Source of the DNA: Bradyrhizobium sp. WD16 | GTDB lineage: Bacteria > Pseudomonadota > Alphaproteobacteria > Rhizobiales > Xanthobacteraceae | Assembly: GCF_024181725.1 (NCBI RefSeq) | Contig: NZ_CP028908.1 | Location: 5,073,501-5,137,500, forward strand | Direction of reading: 5' to 3' | DNA length: 64,000 bases | In this document: one piece after another, positions 17,898 to 27,069 of the stretch | How positions within the stretch are numbered: the first letter of the stretch is position 1 | Layout of the letters: each line of letters opens with the position of its first letter | Notes under the pieces: generated by a model | Told to the model about the DNA's origin: nothing | What the model saw: the letters and a program-made list of their open reading frames with translations, nothing else | Database searches by the model: none | Position numbers and translations under genes: made by a program

Positions 17898-20025
17898 GAC
17901 CGGACAAACTCGGATTCGTCATGAAGTAATTGTGCACGTTGAAAGACTCTTCGCCCTTCGCAGCTTTCATACGCGTTGACGATCCGTCCGGCAACAACTG
18001 CCAGCTTTGCTCGTTATCCTTCAGATTGGCCACCATGATCTGCTCCAGAACCTGTTGATGGACCGTGGGATTCTGGAGCGGACAGAGCACCTCGACGCGA
18101 CGGTCGAGATTGCGCGGCATCATGTCGGCGGAGGAGATATACACAATCGCCCGCGGCGACGGCAGGCCGTAACCCATGCCGAAGCAGTAGATGCGGCCAT
18201 GCTCGAGGAAGCGGCCGATGATCGACTTGACCCGGATATTCTCGGAAAGGCCGGCGACGCCCGGTCGCAGGCAGCAGATTCCGCGCACCACCAGATCGAT
18301 CGAAACACCGGCCTGCGACGCCTCGTAGAGCGCGTCGATGATGTCCGGATCGACCAGGGAGTTCATCTTCATCCAGATCGCCGCGGGCCGGCCGTGCTGG
18401 GCATGGCCGATTTCGTCGGCAATATGCTGGAGGATACGCTTGCGCAGGGTCAGGGGCGAAACCGCCATCTTCTCGATGTCTGTCGGCTCGGCATACCCCG
18501 TGATGAAGTTGAAGACGCGGGCGCAATCGCGGGCGATCACCTGATCGCAGGTGAAGTAGGACAGGTCGGTATAGATCCGCGCCGTAACGGGATGGTAGTT
18601 GCCGGTTCCGACATGGACGTAGCTCGTCAGGCTGCCGGCCTCGCGGCGCACGACCAGCGACAGTTTGGCGTGGGTCTTGAGTTCGATGAAGCCATAGACC
18701 ACCTGCACGCCGGCGCGCTCGAGGTCGCGCGCCCAGCGAATGTTGGCCTCTTCGTCGAAGCGGGCCTTCAACTCGATCAGGGCCGTGACCGACTTGCCGG
18801 CTTCGGCAGCCTCGACCAGCGCCTTGACGATCGGCGAATTACTCGAGGTCCGATAGAGCGTCTGCTTGACGGCGACGACATCGGGGTCGCGCGCCGCCTG
18901 CTGCAGGAACTGCACCACCACGTCGAATGATTCGTACGGGTGGTGAACGACCAGATCTTTCTGGCGGATGGCGGCGAAGATGTCGCCGCCATGATCGCGC
19001 ACCCGCTCCGGATAGCGCGGCACATAAGGCGAGAATTCGAGGTCGGGCCGATCGAGCCGGGTGAGCTGTGAGAGCTCATTCATGGCCAGCGCGCCATCGA
19101 CCAGGAAGACCTCGTCGTCGGCGGTGGCGAGGGCATGCTGCACGAAATTGCGCAACTCGATCGGCGTGCTCGCTTCGATTTCCAGCCGGATCACCGAACC
19201 GCGGCGGCGGCGCTTCAAGGCGGTCTCGAACACCCGCACGAGATCCTCGGCCTCTTCCTCGATTTCGATTTCCGAATCGCGGATGACGCGAAAGGCCCCC
19301 TGCCCCTTCACCGTATAGCCGGGGAACAGCCGACCGATGAACAGGCTGGTCGCCTGCTCCATCGAGATCAGGCGAATGGCGCCGTCCTTGCCACCCGGCA
19401 GTCGAATGAAGCGGTCGATCTTGCCGGGCATGCGGATCAGCGCATTCATCGCCTTGCCGTCCGAGACCCGCGTCAGGTGCAGCGCAATCGAAAAGCCGAG
19501 GCTTGCGATGAACGGGAACGGATGGGCCGGATCGATCGCCAGCGGGGTCAGCAGCGGGAAGATGTTGTGGAGGAAGTGCTCCTCGATCCAGGCCCGCTCG
19601 GCCTTGGTGGCGTCCTTGCTGTCGATCAGATGGATGCCGAACTCTTTGAGGCCGACGCGCAGCTCACGCCAGATCGCCTGCTGGTCGCTGGCGAGCGCCG
19701 ACACGGTCTCGTTGACCCGGGCGAGCTGTTCCGAGGGGGTCAGCCCGTCGGGGCTGCGCTCGGTGATGCCCTCCCTGATCTGCGCCTTGATGCCGGCGAC
19801 GCGGACCATGAAGAACTCGTCAAGGTTGTTCGCCGAGATCGACAGGAAGCGCACCCGCTCGAGCACGGGATGGCCCGGATTGACCGCCTCCTCGAGCACC
19901 CGACGGTTGAAGTGCAGCCAGGACAGTTCGCGATTGATGAAGCGCTCGGGGCTTGCCGCGATCCCGGTCAGCTTCTCAGCTGCAGGAGAACCCTCTTTTA
20001 GAACAACGACTTGTGCAGAATCCAT
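17824..20025 (-). CDS. ppk: Polyphosphate kinase 1
   Basis: 733 residues. The N domain begins [20 protein letters not shown] (about 28-47), then [19 protein letters not shown]. The two catalytic phospholipase D-like domains contain the autophosphorylated His in [15 protein letters not shown] and [20 protein letters not shown], with [17 protein letters not shown] in the last domain. It transfers the ATP gamma-phosphate to polyphosphate, reversibly, at the membrane. The start has no clear ribosome site. A palindromic repeat ends only about 22 bp upstream of the ATG, so it lies in the 5' leader or over the promoter. Confidence 0.96.
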   Translation of the reverse strand: MDSAQVVVLKEGSPAAEKLTGIAASPERFINRELSWLHFNRRVLEEAVNPGHPVLERVRFLSISANNLDEFFMVRVAGIKAQIREGITERSPDGLTPSEQLARVNETVSALASDQQAIWRELRVGLKEFGIHLIDSKDATKAERAWIEEHFLHNIFPLLTPLAIDPAHPFPFIASLGFSIALHLTRVSDGKAMNALIRMPGKIDRFIRLPGGKDGAIRLISMEQATSLFIGRLFPGYTVKGQGAFRVIRDSEIEIEEEAEDLVRVFETALKRRRRGSVIRLEIEASTPIELRNFVQHALATADDEVFLVDGALAMNELSQLTRLDRPDLEFSPYVPRYPERVRDHGGDIFAAIRQKDLVVHHPYESFDVVVQFLQQAARDPDVVAVKQTLYRTSSNSPIVKALVEAAEAGKSVTALIELKARFDEEANIRWARDLERAGVQVVYGFIELKTHAKLSLVVRREAGSLTSYVHVGTGNYHPVTARIYTDLSYFTCDQVIARDCARVFNFITGYAEPTDIEKMAVSPLTLRKRILQHIADEIGHAQHGRPAAIWMKMNSLVDPDIIDALYEASQAGVSIDLVVRGICCLRPGVAGLSENIRVKSIIGRFLEHGRIYCFGMGYGLPSPRAIVYISSADMMPRNLDRRVEVLCPLQNPTVHQQVLEQIMVANLKDNEQSWQLLPDGSSTRMKAAKGEESFNVHNYFMTNPSLSGRGKSLKESSPRRLTRRAERQSPSN

Positions 20026-20047
20026 GAGGTTTTACAGCCGCTCCTGC

Positions 20048-20159
20048 CTAGTGTCCCGGTTCTAACGTTCGCCTACCGTGGCAGCGTCCGCTTAAACGAA
20101 CGTTAGAACCAAAGGGACACTAGCATCATTATGATTCCAGTGCGGTTATGGATCTGACG
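20048..20159. repeat. A-type palindrome (variant centre) plus half C unit, upstream of ppk
   Basis: 20048-20123 starts CTAGTGTCCCGGTTCTAACG and ends ...GGGACACTAG, with a centre different from other A units (TCTAACGTTCG... CGAACGTTAGAAC). A 13-nt linker CATCATTATGATT follows, then CCAGTGCGGTTATGGATCTG, the left arm of a C unit. It lies in the gap between hda and ppk. Confidence 0.85.
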
Positions 20160-20341
20160 CCCGGATGAAGGACTCGCTGCGATGCTGAAACGAGCCCCGA
20201 AGCATCCGCTCCCGCGATGACAACTCGGTGACGTTACAGTGACAGTTTGGGGTCTGCCGCGGCGGCGTCAAGGCGCGGCGGAACTTTGGCTGCGCCCTTG
20301 CTCTGACGTTCGCATTCCGACCGGCGACCGGGCCGCGGCGG

Positions 20342-21043
20342 TCATATCGAATGGGACCGTCTGGTTTCGGCCGCGCGCAACACCTCGGCGGCGAGCGCCC
20401 GCGTGACCGGCCGCCGCAACCGCAGCGCTTCGCTGTCGAGACGGGCCACCGCCTCGCGCGCCGCGACCACCGAACGCTCGATCCGGGTCGCGAGATAGTT
20501 GATCACCGCGATGTCGACGCTCATCTGGCGATCGGCGCAGAACTTCACCAGCAGCGCCAGAAACAACTGGTCGTCGGGCGGCCCCAAGGGCACCACGGGA
20601 ACGGCTCGCAGCCGCGAGCCGAGATCCGGCAGCGAGAAGGACAGGCCGGTCGGCGGCTGGCGCGAGGTGATGAGGACGTAGGCACGTTCCTCGCGGGCGA
20701 GGTTCAAGAGATGGAACAGGGCGCGTTCGTCCAGCGGCGCGCCGTCGAGATCCTCGACCGCGACCGCGCCGGCGGCGACGAGATCCGGAACCACGTCATC
20801 GGCAAGGGCGCAGGCGGCGACCACCGGCGCGCCGGTGCGCTCCGCCCAGATCGCGGCGAGATGGCTCTTGCCGCAGCCTTCCGGCCCGGCCAGCAGCATG
20901 ACCCGGTTCGGCCAGTCGGGCCAGCCGTCGACCAGGCCGAGCGCCGTGGCGTTGCTCGGCCCCTCGAGAAAATTGTCACGCGTCAGGCTTTCCGTATGCG
21001 GCAGAGCCAGCGCGAGCTGATGCGGACGCTCGGTGCCGCTCAT
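20342..21043 (-). CDS. hdaA: DnaA-related regulator HdaA (chromosomal replication control)
   Basis: 233 residues, AAA+ domain only, with no DnaA DNA-binding domain IV. Starts with the clamp-binding type motif QLALALP (9-15). Walker A is AGPEGCGKSHLA (about 52-63); Walker B is VEDLD (about 96-100); sensor 1 is LITSRQPPTG. Homologues bound to the DNA-loaded sliding clamp promote hydrolysis of DnaA-ATP after initiation. In this group it usually sits near purM/purN, as here. A C-terminal helical domain ends at RRSHSI. Confidence 0.88.
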   Translation of the reverse strand: MSGTERPHQLALALPHTESLTRDNFLEGPSNATALGLVDGWPDWPNRVMLLAGPEGCGKSHLAAIWAERTGAPVVAACALADDVVPDLVAAGAVAVEDLDGAPLDERALFHLLNLAREERAYVLITSRQPPTGLSFSLPDLGSRLRAVPVVPLGPPDDQLFLALLVKFCADRQMSVDIAVINYLATRIERSVVAAREAVARLDSEALRLRRPVTRALAAEVLRAAETRRSHSI

Positions 21044-21125
21044 ACTGCGCCCCGCGATGGCGATCCTGGGCCGCCCACGGCTGCCATCTGAAGTCCTCGC
21101 ATGGTCATGATCCGGCGGCGGCGTG

Positions 21126-21310
21126 GCGAATGTCGAACCCGCACTAGTGTCCCGTCTCCGAATTACCGCTACGTTTGCCTCGCACTCGCACGGTCATTCG
21201 GAGACATAGGGACACTAGCAAAATCAAAGTGCTAGTGTGGCTTATGTCTCGCAATTGCCTACGAGAGGGTTGCCGCGAAGGCGGTAGGCAATTGCGAGAC
21301 GCCACACTAG
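21126..21310. repeat. Palindromic repeat array C(half)-A-B downstream of pgsA-like gene
   Basis: 21126-21147 (GCGAATGTCGAACCCGCACTAG, right arm of unit C, shown as GCGAATGTCG and ACCCGCACTAG) shares its last CTAG with unit A (21144-21218). The linker CAAAATCAAAGTG (21219-21231) leads to unit B (21232-21310). The terminal CTAG of B contains the TAG stop of the minus-strand CDP-alcohol phosphatidyltransferase gene. A-B matches 7404-7570 closely and is repeated in inverted orientation at 21880-22046. Confidence 0.92.
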
Positions 21311-21849
21311 CGGATCGGCTCGACCGAGCTCACATGCCGCACCCAATGAACGAGGTAGAAGGACACGGAGGCGAGCGTCAAGACCGTGACCAGCACCATC
21401 AGTATCAGATCGAACGGGGCCGGATCGAAACCGAAGCTGAGGGCCGCGAGGATCAAGGCGGCGAAGCCGACCTGGGCGGCGGTGTTCAGTTTCGAGACCA
21501 TCAGCGGCTTCATCTCGACCGGCCTGCCCAGCAGCCAGGACACGATCACGGCGCCGACGATCATGACGTCGCGCGATGCCACCAGGATCACCAGCCAGCG
21601 CGGGATCACGCCCCAGATGCCCAGGGCCACATAGATCGACACCAGCAAGGCCTTGTCGGCCAGCGGGTCGAGCAAGGCGCCGATCTCGGTCGTCATGTCG
21701 AAGCGCTTGGCGAGAAAACCGTCCACGGCGTCGCTGATCCCCGCCACCACGAACAGCGCGAAGGCAATCGTCATCTGGCCCGAAGCGATGGCCCAGATGA
21801 TGACCGGCACCAGAATGATCCGGCCAAGAGTGATGATATTCGGGATCAC
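21307..21849 (-). CDS. CDP-alcohol phosphatidyltransferase (PgsA/CrdS-like)
   Basis: 180 residues. The CDP-alcohol transferase signature is clear at about 39-66: SDAVDGFLAKRFDMTTEI followed by GALLDPLADK, the DG..A(K)R...G..LDP.ADK pattern. About five hydrophobic segments surround it (for example IITLGRIILVPVIIWAIA and LILMVLVTVLTLASVSFYLV). By length and context this could make phosphatidylglycerophosphate from CDP-diacylglycerol, or another phospholipid; the alcohol cannot be decided. The gene lies between two inverted A-B repeat arrays. Its stop codon TAG is the end of one of them, so the last residues may have been altered by insertion. Confidence 0.85.
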   Translation of the reverse strand: MIPNIITLGRIILVPVIIWAIASGQMTIAFALFVVAGISDAVDGFLAKRFDMTTEIGALLDPLADKALLVSIYVALGIWGVIPRWLVILVASRDVMIVGAVIVSWLLGRPVEMKPLMVSKLNTAAQVGFAALILAALSFGFDPAPFDLILMVLVTVLTLASVSFYLVHWVRHVSSVEPIR

Positions 21850-21879
21850 GCGTCGTCTCGCCCGCCCGGTTGCAAGGCA

Positions 21880-22138
21880 CTAGTGTGGCGTCTCGCAATT
21901 GCCTACCGCCTTTGCGGCAACCCTCTCGTAGGCAATTGCGAGACATAAGCCACACTAGCACTTTGATTTTGCTAGTGTCCTTATGTCTCCGAATGACCGT
22001 GCGAGCATGAGGCAAATGGAGCGGTAATTCGGAGACGGGACACGAGCAACATATGGCTTCTCGTGGAGTTTTGGATTTGACATTCGCGTCACGAGCCCGC
22101 GTCCTGGCGGGTAGCGAATGTCAAATCCACTCCACGAG
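21880..22138. repeat. Palindromic repeat array B-A-C (inverted), upstream of purM
   Basis: Unit B inverted (21880-21958), 13-nt linker CACTTTGATTTTG, unit A inverted (21972-22046, last CTAG changed to CGAG), 13-nt linker CAACATATGGCTT, then a full unit C (22060-22138) with arms CTCGTGGAG...GATTTGACATTCGC and GCGAATGTCAAATCC...CTCCACGAG. This is the only complete C unit seen. The array separates the divergent pgsA-like and purM genes and must overlap or adjoin their promoters. Confidence 0.92.
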
Positions 22139-22348
22139 CGGTTTGATCGGGGGCGGACAGGCCGTTGTCAACACAGGAAACACCGCGCGCCGGGACGCGG
22201 CATTGCGCAGTGGACAAATCTTCCGTAACGAGCGGAAAACACCGGTCCCGTTCCGGCGGGACCAGCTGCCCCGCGCCGCCTGGCGCCGCGGGGCTGGAAC
22301 CGCGGGCCGACCGGTCCGCCCGGTCCATCGGGACCCGGAGCAACAGCA

Positions 22349-23416
22349 ATGACCGACAAGCAAGGGCTCACATACGCGGACGCCGGGGTCGACATCGACG
22401 CCGGCAACCGCCTGGTCGACATGATCAAACCGCTGGTCCGCGCCACCGCGAGGGCCGGCGCAGCGGCGGAGATCGGCGGTTTCGGGGGCCTGTTCGACCT
22501 GAAGGCGGCGGGGTTTCGCGATCCGGTGCTGGTTGCCGCCACTGATGGGGTCGGCACCAAGGTCAAGCTTGCGATCGACAGCGGCCTGCACGGCGGCATC
22601 GGCATCGATCTCGTCGCCATGTCAGTCAACGACCTCGTCGTCCAGGGCGCCGAGCCTTTGTTTTTTCTTGACTATTTCGCTTGCGGCAAGCTCGATCCGG
22701 AGGCCGCAGCGGCGATCGTGGCGGGTGTTGCGCAGGGCTGCCGGGAATCCGGCTGCGCGCTGATCGGCGGCGAGACCGCCGAAATGCCCGGCCTGTACAA
22801 GGACGGCGATTATGATCTCGCCGGCTTCGCCGTTGGCGCGGCCGAGCGCGGTACGCTGTTGCCGCGGCCGGACGTCGCCGTCGGGGACGCGGTGCTCGGC
22901 CTGCCTTCCTCCGGGGTCCACTCCAACGGCTTCTCACTGGTGCGCAAGGTGGTCGATACCTGCGGGCTGCGGCTCGATCAACCGGCGCCGTTCTCGCCGG
23001 TGATGACACTGGGAGCGGCGCTGCTGACCCCCACCCGCCTTTATGTGAAATCCTGCCTGCGCGCGATCCGCGAAACCAGCGCGGTGAAGGGCCTCGCCCA
23101 TATCACCGGCGGCGGTTTCACCGACAACATCCCCCGGGTGCTGCCCAGGGGACTAGGCGTCCGCATCGACCTGCCCGCCGTGCCGGTGCTGCCGGTGTTC
23201 AAGTGGCTTGCCGCCCAGGGCGGGATCGCCGAGCCGGAACTGCTGCGCACCTTCAACTGCGGGATCGGCATGATCGCGATCGTGTCGCGTCCCGCCGTTG
23301 CCGCGGTGACCGAAGCTTTCGCCGAAGCCGGCGAGACCGCCACCTATCTCGGCGAAGTGATCGAGCAGGCGGACAGCAGCGTCGTCTATGACGGCCACCT
23401 CGACCTGTCGCTATGA
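22349..23416 (+). CDS. purM: Phosphoribosylformylglycinamidine cyclo-ligase (AIR synthetase)
   Basis: 355 residues, full length. Conserved blocks: [18 protein letters not shown] (5-22), [26 protein letters not shown] (about 64-80), [38 protein letters not shown] (about 144-154), [16 protein letters not shown], and [16 protein letters not shown] (about 250-265). It converts FGAM to AIR with ATP in purine synthesis. CGGAGC precedes the ATG. purN follows after 37 bp, giving the usual purMN operon. Its leader carries a long palindromic array. Confidence 0.97.
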   Translation: MTDKQGLTYADAGVDIDAGNRLVDMIKPLVRATARAGAAAEIGGFGGLFDLKAAGFRDPVLVAATDGVGTKVKLAIDSGLHGGIGIDLVAMSVNDLVVQGAEPLFFLDYFACGKLDPEAAAAIVAGVAQGCRESGCALIGGETAEMPGLYKDGDYDLAGFAVGAAERGTLLPRPDVAVGDAVLGLPSSGVHSNGFSLVRKVVDTCGLRLDQPAPFSPVMTLGAALLTPTRLYVKSCLRAIRETSAVKGLAHITGGGFTDNIPRVLPRGLGVRIDLPAVPVLPVFKWLAAQGGIAEPELLRTFNCGIGMIAIVSRPAVAAVTEAFAEAGETATYLGEVIEQADSSVVYDGHLDLSL

Positions 23417-23453
23417 CGCGTTCGTCCCCGTCCAACTCCGGCGCCGCAGTATC

Positions 23454-24044
23454 ATGACGCTCCATCTCGGCTTCCTCGCCTCCCATGGCGGCAGCAGCAT
23501 GCGGGCCATCGTCGCCGCGATCGAGGCCGGCTCGCTGGACGCCCGCGCCTGCATCGCGATCTGCAACAACGGCGATGCGCCGGCGCTGCAATTCGCCAGG
23601 GAGCACGACCTCCCTGCTCGCCATATCAGCGCCCGCACCGCCGGCAGCGATGACGCGGCCGATCGCGCCATCTGCGCGGCCCTCGACGAGGCCGGTGTCG
23701 ACTGGGTGGTGATGTCGGGCTATCTGCGCAAGCTCGGGCCGGCGACGCTCGCACGCTATGGCGGACACATCCTCAACATTCATCCGGCCTTGCTGCCCAA
23801 ATTCGGCGGCCGCGGGATGTTCGGCCACCACGTCCACGAGGCGGTGCTCGCCGCGGGCGAGGCCGTCAGCGGCTGCACCGTCCATCTCGTCGACGAGGAA
23901 TACGACCACGGCGAGATCCTCGCCCGGCGCGAGGTCCCGGTGCTGCCGGGCGATCGCGTCGAGGATCTGCAGGCCCGCGTCATGGCGGTGGAGCCGCCGC
24001 TGTTCGTCGAGGTCTTGCGCGGCATCGCTGCCCGCGCGTCCTGA
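23454..24044 (+). CDS. purN: Phosphoribosylglycinamide formyltransferase
   Basis: 196 residues from ATG 23454 (MTLHLGFLASHGGS), the conserved N-terminus, although most homologues have SGRGSNL where this has SHGGSSMRAI. The catalytic region ILNIHPALLPKFGGRGMFGHHVHEAV (about 105-130) contains Asn-x-His and the HxxHE-like segment. SGCTVHLVDEEYDHGEILARREV (Asp of the NHD triad) follows. It formylates GAR with 10-formyl-THF. The family motif HPSLLPxFxG is kept. The GGS-x-M variation places it in the subgroup common in Bradyrhizobium relatives. Convergent with cspA. Confidence 0.93.
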   Translation: MTLHLGFLASHGGSSMRAIVAAIEAGSLDARACIAICNNGDAPALQFAREHDLPARHISARTAGSDDAADRAICAALDEAGVDWVVMSGYLRKLGPATLARYGGHILNIHPALLPKFGGRGMFGHHVHEAVLAAGEAVSGCTVHLVDEEYDHGEILARREVPVLPGDRVEDLQARVMAVEPPLFVEVLRGIAARAS

Positions 24045-24051
24045 GCCGGAC

Positions 24052-24082
24052 AAAAAAAGGCCCCGAGCGAACCTGCCGGGGC
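24052..24082 (-). terminator. Intrinsic terminator of cspA
   Basis: Read on the minus strand: GCCCCGGCAGG-TTCG-CTCGGGGC-like hairpin (GCCCCG/CGGGGC stem) followed by CTTTTTTTG. It starts about 40 bp after the cspA stop and ends just beyond the convergent purN stop. Confidence 0.8.
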
Positions 24083-24121
24083 TTCATCGGACATCGATGC
24101 AAAGGTTGGAAAAGCCTGGCC

Positions 24122-24325
24122 TCAGCTGAGCTTGAGATTCTCCGCCGAGGCGCGGCCGCGGTTTTCCACCAACTCGTATTCGACGACCTGGTTCTCGTTG
24201 AGGGTCGTCAGCCCTGCCCGTTCCACCGCCGAGATGTGAACGAACACGTCCTTATCGCCCATGGCAGGCTTGATGAAGCCGTAGCCCTTGGTCGGGTTGA
24301 ACCACTTGACGGTACCTTTTGCCAC
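24122..24325 (-). CDS. cspA: Cold shock protein, CspA family
   Basis: 67 residues with a GTG start at 24325, chosen because AGGAG lies 7 nt before it and the product then begins VAKGTVKWFN, as in homologues. A GTG five codons earlier would include the ribosome site itself as codons. RNP1 is KGYGFIKP, RNP2 is DVFVHISAV, and the C-terminal strand VVEYELVENRGRASAENLKL is complete. It is an OB-fold single-stranded RNA/DNA binder that melts RNA structure. Monocistronic, with its own terminator, and a hairpin with a T run in its leader. Confidence 0.95.
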   Translation of the reverse strand: MAKGTVKWFNPTKGYGFIKPAMGDKDVFVHISAVERAGLTTLNENQVVEYELVENRGRASAENLKLS

Positions 24326-24372
24326 GCGGGTCTCCTGCACTAGAATGGAATTTCTGAACCATCACACCAGTC

Positions 24373-24403
24373 AAAAAAAGACGAGGCGCGCTTCACGCGT
24401 GCC
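24373..24403 (-). promoter_or_regulatory. Hairpin with T7 run in cspA leader
   Basis: On the minus strand, GGCACGCG-TGAA-GCGCGCC (one mismatch) is followed by TCGTCTTTTTTTG about 50 nt before the cspA GTG. It could be an attenuator, a terminator of an upstream small RNA, or a cold-responsive leader structure. No transcript evidence is available from sequence. Confidence 0.4.
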
Positions 24404-24857
24404 ACGCCACACACGGGTCTTGGGTCGCTTGCGAACGATAATCGGGAATCGCAACTGCACAGACGAACGGCCTCAACTCCGCTTGCGATACAATCCCAAC
24501 ACGAAAAATCCGGCTTAGCAAGGCTGGGTAGCAGCGCGCGTCGTGTGCTCCGCATCAACCGCTGCGGCATTGCAACAACATGGGGGCGGCATCCACGGCG
24601 TTGTGCAGCGCGCAAGAACCCGCATCCTGCCCAGCGCCGAAGTCGGCCATCACTGGATCGCCGCGCGCCACGTCACCGACGGAAATAGGCTTCGATCATC
24701 TGGGCCAACAGCAAGTTCGTCGACAACGTCGCGCAGAACATGTCGCCGATCACGGTCTTCCGCCAATGGTCGGGCCGTCACGGTGGCGGGCCAGGGCACG
24801 ATCGGCGTCGAAGTCCGCTGGTAGGACGCGCGCGCGGGGCGCCCGTCTCCAGCTCGA
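24404..24857. other. Intergenic region between cspA and terC
   Basis: No convincing complete gene. On the minus strand 24673-24777 is open and reads protein-like, ending in LSTNLLLAQMIEAYFRR followed by TGA, with an ATG at 24741 and no clear ribosome site. It may be a gene fragment or a tiny hydrophobic peptide; I cannot identify it. The cspA promoter should lie in the cspA-proximal part. Confidence 0.35.
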
Positions 24858-25691
24858 TCAGACCGCATCGCCTGAGCTGACCGAGGCGGTGGAGCGCTCG
24901 ACCTGCTCCTGCAGCCGCCGCTGCCGCCACAGCCCGCCCCAGACCAGCACGATCAAGGCGCCTGCGACCGCGAAGCTGAATTCGGCCAGCGGCTCGGACC
25001 AGGCCAGCGAACGCGCGCTCGCGAACACATGCGACACCGCATCGATCTGAAGCGCGATCCTGCCCTCGAGCAGATTCTGGACGGCCGGATGCACCGCCGG
25101 ATCGGTGGCGATCACCTCGCCGGCGATCCAGCCGAGCAGAGCGGCGCCGAGCCAGACGAGGATCGGCAGCCGGTCGAGCACCGCCATGATGAGGGCCGCG
25201 CCGGCGACGATCATCGGAATGCTGATCACGAGGCCGAGCACAAGCAGCGTGACACTGCCGTTGGCAGCCGCTGCCACCGCGATCACGTTGTCGAGGCTCA
25301 TGATGATGTCGGCGACGGCGACGATGCGCACCGCCGCCCAGAGATTGGCGGCGGACTTGACCTCTTCGTCGTCGTCTTCCGGCACCAGAAGCTTGACCGC
25401 GACCAGGATCAAGGCGAGCCCGCCCGCCAGCTTGAGGTAGGGCAGCGACATCAAGGTCGCGACGATCCCGGTGAAGATGACGCGCAGCAGAACGGCGACG
25501 CCGGCGCCCAGCACCATGCCCCAGACCCGCTGCCGATGGTGGAGCCCGCGACAGGCGAGCGCGATCACCAGCGCGTTGTCGCCGGAGAGCAGGACATTGA
25601 TCCAAATGATCTTGGTGAGCGCGACCCAGAAATCAGGACGGCCAACTTCGTCGGCAAAACCGTTGCTAACTACCTGCAGCAGGCCGTTCAT
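24858..25691 (-). CDS. TerC-family integral membrane protein (YjbE-like)
   Basis: 277 residues from ATG 25691, which has GGGGGAG 7-8 nt upstream; an earlier in-frame start 10 codons up lacks this. The TerC motif INVLLSGDNALVIALACRGL (about 29-48) contains the acidic residue and Asn in the first helix, and VADIIMSLDNVIAVAAAANG (about 127-146) is the matching second half. About seven membrane helices. An acidic loop PEDDDEEVK (about 104) lies between halves. Family members act in metal ion (often Mn2+) export or tellurite resistance. No Mn riboswitch was recognised upstream. Confidence 0.9.
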   Translation of the reverse strand: MNGLLQVVSNGFADEVGRPDFWVALTKIIWINVLLSGDNALVIALACRGLHHRQRVWGMVLGAGVAVLLRVIFTGIVATLMSLPYLKLAGGLALILVAVKLLVPEDDDEEVKSAANLWAAVRIVAVADIIMSLDNVIAVAAAANGSVTLLVLGLVISIPMIVAGAALIMAVLDRLPILVWLGAALLGWIAGEVIATDPAVHPAVQNLLEGRIALQIDAVSHVFASARSLAWSEPLAEFSFAVAGALIVLVWGGLWRQRRLQEQVERSTASVSSGDAV

Positions 25692-25778
25692 GACAGTGCT
25701 CCCCCCGTCGAGCAGCGCCAAAAATCAACGGCCGCGCTCCGGATCAGCCGGAGGCGGCCGTCGTTTCGCGATCGCGTA

Positions 25779-26201
25779 TCAGCCGACGATTTCGTTGCCG
25801 GAGAAGAACTGGGCAATCTCCACCGCCGCGGTCTCGGCCGCATCGGAGCCGTGAACGCTGTTCTCGCCGATCGAGTTGGCGTGAAGCTTGCGGATCGTGC
25901 CGTCGGCCGCCTTGGAGGGGTCGGTGGCGCCCATTACCTCGCGGTATTTTGCGATCGCGTTCTCACCTTCGAGCACCTGCACGACCACCGGACCGGAGAT
26001 CATGAAGTCGACCAGTTCGCCGAAGAACGGCCGCGCCTTGTGCACGGCATAGAAGGTTTCGGCCTGCTCGCGCGTCATCTGGATGCGCTTCTGCGCGACG
26101 ATTCTCAGCCCGGCCTTCTCGATCAGCGCATTCACCGCACCGGTGATGTTGCGGGCGGTGGCATCGGGCTTGATAATCGAAAAGGTGCGTTCAATCGCCA
26201 T
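25779..26201 (-). CDS. ndk: Nucleoside diphosphate kinase
   Basis: 140 residues from ATG 26201, preceded by CAGGAG at ideal spacing. Start [19 protein letters not shown] is the conserved one. The phosphorylated His lies in [20 protein letters not shown] (His about 117), with [13 protein letters not shown] before it. Arg88-region and Lys12 (KPDA) are present. It transfers gamma-phosphate between nucleoside triphosphates to balance NTP and dNTP pools. Monocistronic on the minus strand, 87 bp upstream of TerC. Confidence 0.98.
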   Translation of the reverse strand: MAIERTFSIIKPDATARNITGAVNALIEKAGLRIVAQKRIQMTREQAETFYAVHKARPFFGELVDFMISGPVVVQVLEGENAIAKYREVMGATDPSKAADGTIRKLHANSIGENSVHGSDAAETAAVEIAQFFSGNEIVG

Positions 26202-26484
26202 AACTGCTCCTGACGGGTTTTCGGGGAAATTTCGGCGCTTATAACGGCGCGGCCCAATCGGGGCAAGCGGCCTGCCGCTGCCGCCCAAGGCCGTCACCTG
26301 CCTCCCACATCCCGCCGCAACCAAGCTTACGTCTTTGTCATGCTGGTGAACGCCGGCTGAAGGCCCGGTCCTGCGCCGGTTCAGCTTGGGCGCGATAGGT
26401 TCGTCTCATGAATGCCGGCCTGGGTGCCCCAGGCGCCTTGGCATCAGTGTCGCCGGCAGCGCCGGCCCATGACAGGAGACGATC

Positions 26485-26778
26485 ATGTTTCGCAAGCTCG
26501 CCTTTGCAATTGTCGCAGCGACGTCGCTCGGCATGACGGCATTGGCGCCCAGCGCCGCGTCGGCCCATGACTGGGATCGGGGCGGCTGGGATCGGGGCGG
26601 CTGGGACCGTGGCGGCTGGGATCGCGGCGGGCACCACGATGAGCACGATGGCTGGCGTCACGGTTACGGGCGGCGCTTCTACGCCGGTCCGGGCTATGGC
26701 GGCGGCGGCTGCTGGGTTCGCCGCCCGGTTCCCACGCCATGGGGCATGCGCTGGCGCCTCGTCAACCGCTGCGACTGA
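26485..26778 (+). CDS. Small exported Gly/Trp/Asp/Arg-repeat protein
   Basis: 97 residues. Signal peptide 1-27 (MFRKLAFAIVAATSLGMTAL...ASA), then HDWDRGG and three further WDRGG copies (28-49), a His/Asp-rich stretch HHDEHDGWRHGYGRRFY, and a Gly-rich PGYGGGGCWVRRPV end. The C-terminal pattern (GCWVRRPVPTPWGMRWRLVNRC) is common in small secreted proteins of this bacterial group. Two Cys (GCW and RC) could pair. Function unknown. GGAG lies before the ATG (ACAGGAGACGATC). A strong terminator follows at 26824. Confidence 0.8.
   Translation: MFRKLAFAIVAATSLGMTALAPSAASAHDWDRGGWDRGGWDRGGWDRGGHHDEHDGWRHGYGRRFYAGPGYGGGGCWVRRPVPTPWGMRWRLVNRCD
26572..26631 (+). repeat. Four 15-bp tandem repeats inside the small exported protein gene
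   Basis: TGGGATCGGGGCGGC occurs four times in a row (26572, 26587, 26602, 26617) with single-base changes in the third and fourth copies. Each copy encodes WDRGG. Copy number could vary by slippage without breaking the frame. Confidence 0.9.
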
Positions 26779-26823
26779 CCACTCTTTCCCGTCGCGTCTT
26801 TCCCGCCTGACCTCCCGAGACTG

Positions 26824-26854
26824 CCCCGGCCGCCCGTGCCGGGGCTTTTTTTTT
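26824..26854 (+). terminator. Intrinsic terminator after small exported protein gene
   Basis: CCCCGGC-CGCCCGT-GCCGGGG followed by C and nine T. Perfect 7-bp GC stem with a long T run, about 45 bp after the stop codon. Confidence 0.9.
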
Positions 26855-27069
26855 GCGTCGGCCGCCGCGGCGAAAGGACTGCGCCAAACCATGAACGCAC
26901 CGCGCGTTTGCGCCAACGACCGCCCGGACCGGCACATCCGCGGTTCGCGCATTTTTACGCGCTTTTTACCCTGATTGTCGGTAGTCGCGCGGCGGGGTGA
27001 ACCGAACGCCACCGCAACATGTTGGTGGGTCGTATGCATTTGATCGTTCTGGAACGGGCGGAGTGACCA

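Noticed and set aside
21242-22015. Open frame on the minus strand running from one repeat array through the pgsA-like gene into the other
   Set aside because: Its ends are translations of the inverted repeats and its middle is out of frame with the transferase; artefact of repeat sequence.
25692-25778. Mn-sensing (yybP-ykoY) riboswitch before the TerC gene
   Set aside because: The gap to ndk is under 100 bp and lacks the conserved paired loops I would expect.
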